This document shows, piece by piece, positions 8,579 to 15,702 of a stretch of 16,633 bases of DNA. Positions within the stretch are counted from its first letter, which is position 1, and each line of letters opens with the position of its first letter. The notes beneath the pieces are model-generated. The model saw only the letters and a list, made by a program, of their open reading frames with translations, made no database searches and had not been told where the DNA came from. The translations under genes and the position numbers were made by a program. Source of the DNA: Cymbomonas tetramitiformis (Eukaryota > Chlorophyta > Pyramimonadophyceae > Pyramimonadales > Pyramimonadaceae); contig LGRX02015047.1 of NCBI GenBank assembly GCA_001247695.2, forward strand, positions 1 to 16,633, in the 5' to 3' direction.

Positions 8579-9180
8579 CGCGCCCGCTAAGAGACCCTAT
8601 AAGATGTCCATAGTGGAGCTGACTCAACTGCGAGAACGCCTGGATGAACTCCTGAACAAGGGCTACATCAGGCCTTCCTCAAGTCCGTTCGCTGCACCAG
8701 TGCTGATGGTTCCCAAGCCTGGGAAACCTGAAGTACTCAGAATGGTCTGCGACTTCCGAGCCATCAACAGCCTGACCGTCAAGGACAAATACCCACTTCC
8801 CGACATTCAGCAGTTGTTCGACTCCATGCATGGGGCCAAGTACTTCTCCTCCTTCGATGCAGTCGATGGGTTCTGGCAGATGGCTATGGCGTCTGAGGAT
8901 GTGGAAAAGACGGCGTTCACTTCTCCCTATGGCTCGTATGAATGGTTGGTGATGCCCATGGGGTTGACCAACAGTCCTTCCTGCTATCAGAGACGCATGC
9001 AGCGCGCACTGGGACATCTTCCTTTTGTAAGAATATTCCTGGACGATTGCATCCTCTTCAGCAACATCTTGGAGGAGCATCTTTCCCATTTCCCGCAATT
9101 CCTCGAAGTCTGTGAGAACCAGGGTATCTACCTCAAGGAGTCTAAGTGTCAACTATTCCCTACAAATTTAGGAATCGTAG
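8571..9180 (+). pseudogene. Ty3/gypsy reverse transcriptase core, orphan fragment
   Basis: A plus-strand frame encodes the first two thirds of a gypsy-type RT without stops. It begins at AKRPYKMS and continues through GYIRPSSSPFAAPVLMVPKP, a VCDFRAIN motif, YPLPDI, motif A FSSFDAVDGF, KTAF, LVMPMGLTNSP and the active-site motif FLDDCILFS. It ends at KESKCQLFPTNLGIVG, where gypsy RTs normally continue. The catalytic Asp residues are present. Protease, RNase H, integrase and LTRs are absent. The 5' boundary abuts the inverted LINE. The 3' boundary coincides with GTAGGTAGGG, the start of palindromic repeat DNA and also a possible splice donor. The open frame on either side (8340-8570 and 9181-9407) is antisense LINE or repeat and should not be annotated as protein. 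Confidence 0.85.
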
Positions 9181-9220
9181 GTAGGGCCATGTTTGCCTTG
9201 TATCTACCTTGTGTCTGGAT

Positions 9221-9316
9221 GGCCAAAAACCACGACCAGACATGGCCATGTTTAGTCAGTTTTTCAGCGGCGCAACACAACCCAAGTAAGGCCATGTTTG
9301 GTCGTGGTTTTTGGCC
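9221..9316. repeat. 27-bp inverted repeat, long hairpin
   Basis: Arms at 9221-9247 and 9290-9316 are reverse complements with one mismatch. Both begin and end with GGCC and contain a CCACGACCA core. The 42-bp spacer contains the motif GCGGCGCAACACAA, which recurs near 11594. The structure could fold into a stable hairpin. Confidence 0.85.
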
Positions 9317-9328
9317 TTACTTACCCCT

Positions 9329-9421
9329 TACTTACCTTGTACCTACCCAATGTCTAACGCACCATACGTACGCACGTGAATGCATGAATCACTTAGACAT
9401 TGGGTAGATACAAGGTAAGTA
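9329..9421. repeat. 29-bp inverted repeat, long hairpin
   Basis: Arms at 9329-9357 and 9393-9421 are reverse complements with one mismatch and contain TACCCAATGTCTAA and its complement. The loop is 35 bp. The right arm overlaps the first unit of the palindromic array, so the array appears to grow out of one side of this hairpin. Confidence 0.85.
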
Positions 9422-9735
9422 TGGCCATGTTTATACATAAACAAGGTAAGTAGGGCCCTACCTATCATGTATCTGTACTCAAGTACAAGGTAAGTATGGC
9501 CATGTTTATACATAAACAAGGGTAAGTAGGGCCCTACCTATCATGTATCTATATCCAAGTACAAGGTAAGTATGGCCATGTTTATACATAAACAAGGGTA
9601 AGTTTGGCCTTACCTATCATGTGTTTATTCTCAAGTAATGATCAAACATGGCCATGTTTATACATAAACAAGGGTAAGTATGGCCTTACCTATCATGTGT
9701 TTATTCTCAAGTACTGATCAAACATGGCCATGTAT
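9411..9735. repeat. 75-76 bp palindromic tandem array, about five units
   Basis: The palindrome centre ATGGCCAT starts at 9421, 9496, 9572, 9648 and 9724, so the period is 75-76 bp. Each unit has ATGGCCATGT, then TTTATACATAAAC, then AAGGGTAAGT, then a second block (GTAGGGCCCTAC in units 1-2, a GGCCTTACC variant in later ones), then TATCATGT and CTCAAGTA. The first three units also start with CAAGGTAAGT, a consensus 5' splice donor. The same family occurs at about 2170-2325 and 15139-15395. Confidence 0.9.
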
Positions 9736-10583
9736 ATATCTACCGCATATCGAATACGATGTAAACATGGCCATATCTACCTAGATATTCGGTCTTTCAA
9801 CGAATAACAAACACATATTAATGATATGCTTTAACACACACATATTGGATATGCTATGTATGCGTTGCATACTAAGTTTCAATATGTTGCATGCACAACA
9901 TATTGAAACTTAGTATGCATACCGCAAGTTGGGATGCACTATACTTCCTAGTTGATGCTTTCGTGCTTTGAAAAGTATGCATGTGATATGTGAAAATGCG
10001 ACAAGGCAATAGCAATTACTATTCGAAACTATTTTTTACTCGCTACGTAACTACATGCTCAATACGATAGGACACGCGAATGCAAACAAGCATGGGTTCT
10101 AACGCACAAATGAATACATTATGCAATACAGTTAATACAAACCAATATCGCGTAAGTACTATATTTTCTAATCTACTCCCTAAATATTCACTACATTACT
10201 ATTTCAAATCCTACTTGAAAACTATTTCGTAAAATACAAACAATAAGCCTATCTACAATCTACAACGCGAGTGTTGGCGTCGTTGATGAGCACGTGCCTT
10301 GCTCCTCATAAATTTTCAGCCATCCTATATCAAAGGACAAGGAACCAATCGTTAGTAAATCTGGAGAAAAAAAAACAAGCACGCAAACGAAAACAATTCA
10401 AAGACAAGGGGTCAAAGGAGAATAGAAGTCGAAGGCGATGGAGTCGTTCGTGGGTTGAATCGCGTTTTCGCCGGTCCAACTCACGAGTCAATCTGAAAAA
10501 TAGCGCCAACGAAAAAGAGGTTAGTAACGAGGGAAAAAAGGGGAAAAAAATAAGAAGAAAGTTAAGGAGAGTGAAAGTTTAGA
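9736..10583. other. AT-rich stretch without recognisable gene
   Basis: Base composition drops sharply compared with the flanks. It contains a perfect inverted repeat at 9866-9919 and, at about 10340-10580, a purine- and A-rich tract. That tract yields a Lys/Arg-rich open frame (10271-10582) with no protein-like pattern; I regard it as low-complexity noise. No exon was identified. Confidence 0.6.
9866..9919. repeat. Perfect 24-bp inverted repeat with 6-nt loop
   Basis: The left arm 9866-9889 starts TGCATACTAAGTTTC and the right arm 9896-9919 is its exact reverse complement. The loop is CATGCA, itself nearly palindromic. The structure would form a strong hairpin or cruciform. No T run or coding context suggests a terminator. 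Confidence 0.9.
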
Positions 10584-10654
10584 GGGGGTGAGTTGGATTC
10601 GAGCCAACCAAATGTAGTCCAAAGGACTAGCGGGAAAAATCTCCCGTTCACCCC
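10584..10654 (-). tRNA. tRNA-like sequence, possibly degenerate tRNA-Lys(UUU)
   Basis: The minus strand folds as a 71-nt cloverleaf. The acceptor stem GGGGTGA/TCACCCC pairs at all 7 bp. The T arm GTTGG/CCAAC has a 7-nt loop CTCGAAT, and the B-box-like GGCTCGAATCC has one change from consensus. The variable loop is 5 nt. The D arm is short (GGGA/TCCC, 6-nt loop without GG). The anticodon arm has four pairs plus one mismatch and loop CCTTTGG, giving TTT as anticodon but C instead of T at position 33. The A box is poor and no CCA is encoded. A pseudo-tRNA, an organelle-derived tRNA or the head of a tRNA-derived repeat all fit. Confidence 0.35.
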
Positions 10655-10668
10655 ATGTAAACGTTAAA

Positions 10669-10698
10669 TACGCGCAGATCTAACTACATCTGCGCGTA
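10669..10698. repeat. 11-bp inverted repeat
   Basis: TACGCGCAGAT at 10669-10679 is matched by ATCTGCGCGTA at 10688-10698, with an 8-nt loop. It lies just outside the tRNA-like sequence. Function unknown. Confidence 0.7.
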
Positions 10699-10804
10699 AA
10701 AAACACTACGGCACTAGTACTTGCACGCAGGAGAAAATATGAAAAAGCAAGAATGAATTCAGAAGCAACGCATGGAAACAAAAGCAAAAGCGCAAGCAGA
10801 ATTT

Positions 10805-10835
10805 TGTACAGTGCAGACAGGCACTGCACTGTACA
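10805..10835. repeat. 12-bp inverted repeat with 7-nt loop
   Basis: TGTACAGTGCAG and its exact reverse complement flank ACAGGCA. A further copy of the GCACTGTACA part occurs near 10907, so this is a small repeated motif as well as a hairpin. Confidence 0.75.
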
Positions 10836-11618
10836 GATGGTCAACGAGAAGAGGAGGAATTTCGAACTTCAACGTTTACAAGTACCGTGACTGACAACTC
10901 GAACTGTGCACTGTACAAGTATGGTGACATGACATGACGTCTACGGTGACACGCGGTCACCTCTGCCATCGGCTATCGCAATCGGCTGTCGCATGTCAAC
11001 GTGCTATCAGATATCGAGCTATCGATGCCGTGTCTCTCACCCGATCGCGCGACGTTGTCTTTTGTGTCATCACTCGAGTAATGTGTAATCGCCTGGCATC
11101 TTCTGGGATAAACTGAAGACTCTCGATTCTCGAACGCCGCGATCTGAACGGTCTGAACCTGTCCGCGAACGGTCGGCGATCTGAACCTGCGCGAGTGGCG
11201 ATTCCGGGTCATGGGACCCATGTTTTTTCTGTTGCGCTTTCTTTTGTGCATATTTTTTCAAGGGTTTCCCACTTCTGGACCATTCCTGAATGGCCCATAG
11301 AATATTTGAGCAAGCCGTTTTCACCATCGTATTTTGCGAGCAAGCCCCTTTCTTTTGAGCTCAACTTGTTTTTTTCATGAAAATGACCGATTTTTGTCCA
11401 CGCTTGCCCCTGCACCCTAAGGTATGGTCTAGACATGACCATGTTTGGGTCGTTTCCCCATTGGGTTTTGCATTTGGGGCATTGATTTGGGCTATGTGCG
11501 CCGCCGAAGATGTCTACCTTGTGTTCGCGTGAATGCTGTTCGAACCGGGCCATACCAGGGCAATTCTACTCAGGTACAAGGTAAACATCTTCCGCGGCGC
11601 AACACAAGGTGGTTTACC

Positions 11619-11731
11619 TTGTTTTACTGCCAACATTGCCCAAAAATGGCCAAGTTTGCCACGTGTTTTTGGACATTGATCAAACATGGTCCGTTTTATG
11701 CACATCTTGGCCCGTGTTGGCAGTAAAACAA
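11619..11731. repeat. 17-bp perfect inverted repeat with 79-bp spacer
   Basis: The left arm (11619-11635) contains TGTTTTACTGCCAACA and the right arm (11715-11731) contains TGTTGGCAGTAAAACA. The spacing and perfect arms suggest a small MITE-like or hairpin element inside intron-like DNA. Confidence 0.8.
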
Positions 11732-11831
11732 TATAGACATGGCCATACCCACGTGTAGACATGACTGAATATGGCCATGTTCGGACAGGTTCGATGATGG
11801 GTAGGGCAATGTTCACCCTGTTGCATCGCAG

Positions 11832-13176
11832 GTCCCGCAGAGTTTCAAAAGAGAACGGATGCCGAGATACGGCACCACGCGGCGAAGCACCAAACGCTTA
11901 AGGAAAGCGGACACTTCAGGATGAAGGATCTCGAGACGATGATGAAAGCTACCGGTATAAAATTTCCTTCGGAATTCTCACGCTTGCCGTATTGGGATGA
12001 GGCCAAGGACTACCTCATCGACTTGATGCACTTGATCAAGAATCTTGGAGAGCACGTCCTTGACGCCGTGATGGGAACTGACTTTGACAAGAAAACGCGA
12101 ACGTGGGCGAAATCTCAAGGCATTAAACCCACATGGTGGGCAACTGGTATTTTCCCCTTTCCATAGGCCTGACCCGACGTGAACCCATCCAGCGAAACCT
12201 ATGTAAACATGGCTGTGTCCAGCCGTTTTGGCTTATGAACATGCTTGAACATGGCCATACCTAGGCAGTTCTGTCCGGTTTGTTCAAAAGTTTAGCATCC
12301 ATACGTGAATTATGGTCGGGTCCGACACTTGAGCAGATGCGAATGGCAACTACACCAAAAGGACATCCCCTTGGCAGATTGTCGACGTGCGCACCGCTAC
12401 GGGAAGGTGCTTGAAGAGAGCCGAGGAATTCGCGAGAGAGGAAGTTGGCTTTCCACGGGAATGGGGAGCGGGTCAATGGAAATTGTTGAAACTGTCTTCA
12501 GACGGAAACGCAAAGAAGCTAAAAGCCCACGAATATTTGGTGATGTTCAGAAATGGACTTTTCGCGATCCTCGCGGCATGGCCAAGGGACGATGACTCAC
12601 CCAATGCACTCGCACGTTTGGTGGGGCAACTTTCAACGATAGTCCGGGAAATCACGGCCCACGAGATCGATCTGAAGGTGCGGTTCTCTGGTACCTTGCT
12701 CTCATGTTCCCTGTCGCGTCACCAAGAATTTACATTTTGTGTGAAGGCTGAATGCACATGGCGATGCCCACCTAATTTACAGAGTGAACATGGCCATACG
12801 TACTTGACCATTATCCCTTAGGAACATGGTTAGACATGGCCGTACTCGTCCATGATCTTCTAGGAACATGGTGGGACATGGCCCTACCTACCTATTGTTG
12901 ATGGTGAACATGGGGATTCAGGAGCTGCCGACACTTGACAAGTACATTAGAGAGTGGCTCGTCACCATGGAGAGCTCGCGACATGGGACGAGTCCTCACT
13001 GGTGGGTCCTCAACACACATCTATTGTGTCACGTGGTAGACCAACTTCGAGACCTCGGGCCGGTTCGCGAGTATTGGATGTTCGTATTCGAAGGGTCAAG
13101 AGAGGCCTTTGCCAAAACCGTGGTTTGTCATCGGATTCTTGGCCAGTCATCCGAAGCTACCGGAGATATCGACTGA
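11832..13176 (+). CDS. CACTA (En/Spm) transposase-like fragment, three exons
   Basis: Exons 11832-12146, 12337-12677 and 12922-13176 join in consistent phase (one base plus two at the first junction, codon boundary at the second). Exon 1 has LPYWDEAKDYLIDLMHLIKN followed by LGEHVLDAVMG, the conserved LPYW...DxMH...KN block at the end of CACTA transposases. Exon 2 has KLKAHEYLVMFRNGL, matching the KSHDCHVLMQ-type start of DUF4218. Exon 3 has LNTHLLCHVVDQLRDLGPVR then EYWMFVFEG, matching the HL..H..E....GPV..RWMYP.ER core of DUF4218. The protein belongs to the transposase that cuts and pastes CACTA elements. The upstream catalytic region is not in the window. The stop (TGA at 13174-13176) comes where the family normally continues, so it may be premature or a splice error in my model. 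An AATAAA lies 47 bases after the stop. Confidence 0.75.
12147..12336 (+). other. Predicted 190-bp intron
   Basis: Donor AACTG|GTATTT is at 12147 and acceptor CACTTGAGCAG ends at 12336. Joining restores one codon from one plus two bases and removes an in-frame TGA at 12330. The interior has ACATGG-type palindrome variants, including ACATGGCCATACC near 12250. Confidence 0.65.
12678..12921 (+). other. Predicted 244-bp intron
   Basis: Donor AAG|GTGCGG is at 12678 and acceptor GGGGATTCAG ends at 12921. The two DUF4218 parts join at a codon boundary. The interior repeats GGAACATGG...GACATGGCC blocks and contains ACATGGCCATACG and ACATGGCCCTACC, again the palindrome family. Confidence 0.7.
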
Positions 13177-13222
13177 GGTAGACGGAGTTGTGATCCTAAG
13201 TTATGCTTGACAAACATAACTA

Positions 13223-13228
13223 AATAAA
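13223..13228 (+). promoter_or_regulatory. Possible polyadenylation signal AATAAA
   Basis: AATAAA follows the CACTA fragment stop by 47 bases, directly after a small hairpin (AGTTATG/CATAACT, about 13200-13221). The hexamer is common by chance in AT-rich DNA, so this is weak. Confidence 0.25.
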
Positions 13229-14570
13229 TTTCACATTAGTACGTGGCGAATCCATTCTCACTCATCGCGATAGATGTTCGTCAAAGCGTGCGTACCGTGG
13301 ACCATATCAGAGTGAGCAGACCGGGTAAGGGTTATAAGTCCAATCCCGTTAAGCAGGGCCACTCTCTTTGCAATAAAACAAGCCCCCGGTGAAATAACTC
13401 CGGAAACAAACACGGGCTCCCCGTTGCCGCCTATGATCCTCCAAAGTAGCTTAAGGAGGGGAGGAAGGGTTGGGTGCACTATATCAGGCCGAGAATCGTT
13501 CGATTATAAATCGTTAAATCGTGGGATCATCGTTCGCGCAAAGCGACGACGGCTAGCGCAAATAATCCGTAACGTATACTTCGGATGCTTTGAATCGTCA
13601 CTCTGACGCATGATACGTGTGGATCAATCAGTAATCCAGCGTCAATCTGCATCACGAAACGCAATTCATTGAACCTTGAAACGTCACTCTGAAATACGAT
13701 ACGAACTTCAAAGGGGGCTACATCCTAAGAACTGTAAGGTGAGGGACTAAAGTGGACTCAGTTCCCCCCAATAACCTAAAAACACCATGAGGGACGCCTC
13801 AAATCGGTGTAAGAAGACTGGTACCAGCAAGAAGCGACAACAACAAAGACATCATAGACATATACAAAGGTATGCCCGTTGTGAGGTCACAACTCTTTTA
13901 AGAGGGGAGAATAGTCAGGGTCATGACCGATGACATATGTGTCATACATGTCATACGTGTCATACCTGTCAGACATGTCATACCATGTCATATCATGTCG
14001 AGTCGTGTCATATATTATAATGACAGTCGTCAGTACGGTCGACCATGACTGTACATGTCGCCAGATGACAATGTCACATCATCTGTCATTATTCAAGGAA
14101 AGACTTGAATGACCCTGTCATCGAGAGTTCGTACGTCGAACTCGAAAATGGCAAAGCAAGATACATCTTGAAGTAACAATCAAGAACCATCTTTGCTTTA
14201 AGCATGTGCGGAACACGCATGCACAGTATGAACGAACTATTCGTTATCACAATACTGGTCGTTCAACCTACGTCTCGGGTTCACAACCCAATGGCGGTAC
14301 CATCTATGATGATGGGAGACGTATGGTATAAGATGAGGAAGCGTTTGGCTTCAGCAGATCTTCACTCAGAGACTGCACTCATCACCCGCTATATCTTACA
14401 CTTGTGTTGCCGTCCAACAACGCAGTGTTAACTTGTATATTGTATAATATATTGTGGGCTCGTTTACCTTGCCCTATCATTTCCGCTCTTTTTTCATCGA
14501 ACGCGTGCGTGGAACAAGTGAAGAGGAAGAGACTGATAGATGCGTGCCTTTCTGCTTATGATTAATGAGT
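13229..14570. other. Noncoding stretch between CACTA exons
   Basis: No supported exon was found on either strand. A purine tract AAGAGGGGAGAA (13900-13911) followed shortly by a TGTCAT-rich segment recalls the polypurine tract and LTR start of gypsy elements, but no second LTR or TG...CA pair was found. The CACTA protein should continue between its DUF4218 and DUF4216 parts here, so this DNA is either an insertion or replaces lost coding sequence. Confidence 0.45.
13931..14013. repeat. Imperfect TGTCATAC short tandem repeat
   Basis: About eight imperfect copies of a roughly 10-bp unit around TGTCATAC occur in a row. The segment is bracketed by GTCAGGGTCAT (13914-13924) and its near reverse complement ATGACCCTGTCAT (14109-14121), with ATGACA complements between, so the whole 13914-14121 could fold into a hairpin or be a small MITE-like element. 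Confidence 0.6.
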
Positions 14571-14724
14571 AAACATGGCCATGTTCTAGCCCTACCTAGT
14601 AATGTATTGTGTAAACAGGGCCATGTCCACCTAGTTTCTTTAGATACCCTGGGTAAACATGGCCATGTTCAGACGATTCCTGTAGTTTTTGCAAACTAAT
14701 TCCTCAATTATACATGCGTGCCAG
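14571..14724 (+). other. Intron-like DNA with palindromes before the last CACTA exon
   Basis: Three palindrome variants (AACATGGCCATGTTC, CAGGGCCATGTCC, AACATGGCCATGTTC) occur within about 120 bp. A candidate acceptor GCGTGCCAG ends at 14724, just where DUF4216-like coding begins. The matching donor was not identified. Confidence 0.4.
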
Positions 14725-15076
14725 GCTCGCCCGTCTTGAAGACGTCTATGCCATCAAGCTTGGTGGGGTCGAGTACATATTTGTCAAGGCGGCTTGGCTG
14801 CAGAAGCCGACAAAAGCGAAGATCGCCATGTATAACCGGATGAACTCCATAGTTGGCCCGGACAGCGTCACTGGCTGTTTCTTTTGCGATGACCCCGAGA
14901 ACCCTGACACCGTCTTCGATACCAGAGAGCCATTCATGCTCGCAGATCAGATCGCGTCGCAAGTAGTAATTGTGAAGCATCCTTGCATGCAAACTGCGGT
15001 GGTTCTTGACCCTCGAGCAGATTTCTTCGAGCAGAATGTCCAGGATGAAAATCCTAGCGAGGACGAGCTTGCTTAG
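14725..15076 (+). CDS. CACTA element DUF4216-like C-terminal exon
   Basis: The open frame ends at TAG 15074-15076. An in-frame ATG at 14714 exists, but I prefer the splice acceptor ending at 14724. The peptide has the DUF4216 pattern: DVYAIKLGGVEYIFVKAAWL near the start, an acidic middle with DDPENPD, then REPFMLADQIASQVVIVKHP and a VVLDPRADF motif, where the family has PF.LASQ..QV.Y..D followed by W.VV...R. DUF4216 is found near the C-terminus of plant-type CACTA transposase proteins; its biochemical role is not known to me. The strand and domain order match the exons at 11832-13176, so both are probably parts of one decayed element. Its acidic end (NPSEDELA) looks like a natural terminus. 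Confidence 0.7.
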
Positions 15077-15138
15077 TACTTAGGCCTGCAGTACGACATG
15101 GCATTTGTGTAGTGTAAATAGATAGCATCAGTTTGTGT

Positions 15139-15395
15139 ATATACATAAACAAGGGTAAGTATGGCCCTACCTATCATGTATCTATACCCAAGTACAGGGT
15201 AAGTATGGCCATGTTTATACATAAACAAGGGTAAGTAGGGCCCTACCTATCATGTATCTATACTCAAGCACTAGTCAGGTAAGGCCATGTTTATACATAA
15301 ACAAGGGTATGTAGGGCCCTACCTATCATGTATCTATACTCAAGTACAAGGTAAATATGGCCATGTCTATACATAAACAAGGGTAAGTAGGGCCT
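15139..15395. repeat. Palindromic array, about four units of 76 bp
   Basis: The GGCCAT centres fall near 15205, 15281 and 15357, spaced 76 bp apart, with a partial unit before them. Units contain TATACATAAACAAGGGTAAG, then GTAGGGCCCTACC, then TATCATGTATCTATACTCAA. This is the same family as 9411-9735. It lies after the CACTA stop codon and before the inverted oxygenase-like gene. Confidence 0.9.
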
Positions 15396-15423
15396 TAATT
15401 TAGTAAGGACTATTTTACTCATT

Positions 15424-15468
15424 TAGTAAGGACTAAATAAGCGTAATAGCCCAAAAAAAACAGATTCC
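15424..15468. repeat. 45-bp direct repeat, copy 1
   Basis: TAGTAAGGACTAAATAAG, then AATAGCCCAAAAAAAACAGA, then a CC end. The second copy, with about three substitutions, is at 15657-15701. A shorter TTTAGTAAGGACTA also occurs at 15399-15412. Confidence 0.9.
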
Positions 15469-15496
15469 AAAAATATTTTTTCCCAATGTTTTCAAG

Positions 15497-15529
15497 TACA
15501 GCCCAGGTACAGCCCAGGTACAGCCCAGG
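15497..15529. repeat. 11-bp tandem repeat TACAGCCCAGG, three copies
   Basis: Three exact 11-bp copies are followed by TACAGGGTAGGTA. That last block forms a short inverted repeat with TACCTACCC about 20 bp downstream. Confidence 0.9.
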
Positions 15530-15656
15530 TACAGGGTAGGTATTGCCCCCTACTTACCCCTTACCTACCCAATGCCCATACTGACCTAACTTTGAGGTCG
15601 GTGCTGTAACAGGAAGCGTAAAATGTTTTTTCAGTTAAATCTTTGGAGACTGTCCA

Positions 15657-15701
15657 TAGTAAGGACTAAATAAGTGCAATAGCCCAAAAAAAACAGATAC
15701 C
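15657..15701. repeat. 45-bp direct repeat, copy 2
   Basis: It begins TAGTAAGGACTAAATAAG and includes the A8 run. It abuts the oxygenase-like coding sequence. On the minus strand the junction reads GCAGCCG|GTATCT, a possible 5' splice donor, so the repeat may be the start of an intron. Confidence 0.85.
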
Positions 15702-15702
15702 G

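Larger units (their letters stand above)
10655..11831. other. Noncoding stretch, probable intron at its right end
   Basis: No convincing coding frame was found on either strand. From about 11430 rightward the DNA is rich in palindrome variants (ACATGACCATGTTT, ACATGGCCATACC, ATGGCCATGTTC) like those in the predicted introns. It ends in a strong acceptor, TGTTGCATCGCAG (ending 11831). The right part is therefore probably the intron preceding the first CACTA exon. The catalytic transposase part expected upstream was not found. Confidence 0.5.

Noticed and set aside
2690..8600. Target-site duplication around the LINE.
   Set aside because: Comparing both flanks by eye shows no shared stretch longer than a few bases.
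8679..9152. Minus-strand frame of 157 codons opposite the gypsy RT.
   Set aside because: Antisense shadow of a frame with unmistakable RT motifs.
9411..9735. A CRISPR-like array.
   Set aside because: Units are contiguous 75-76 bp tandem repeats without unique spacers, and the context is eukaryotic.
10271..10582. Lys/Arg-rich frame of 103 codons.
   Set aside because: Arises from an A/G-rich low-complexity tract; no family pattern.
11209..11553. Minus-strand frame with a CPKC motif.
   Set aside because: Looks mildly protein-like, but it overlaps palindrome-rich intron-like DNA, and one CxxC pair is too little support.
13258..13479. Minus-strand frame of 73 codons, and weak similarity of 13339-13375 to 936-970 (CAATCCCG...GCCACT).
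   Set aside because: The shared stretch is about 22 bp with an indel that changes frame; it could be chance.
15105..15112. TAGTG at 15108 as a possible CACTA terminal repeat end, paired with CACTACGG at 10703.
   Set aside because: Only five or six bases match and the flanking triplets do not agree; no extended inverted repeat.
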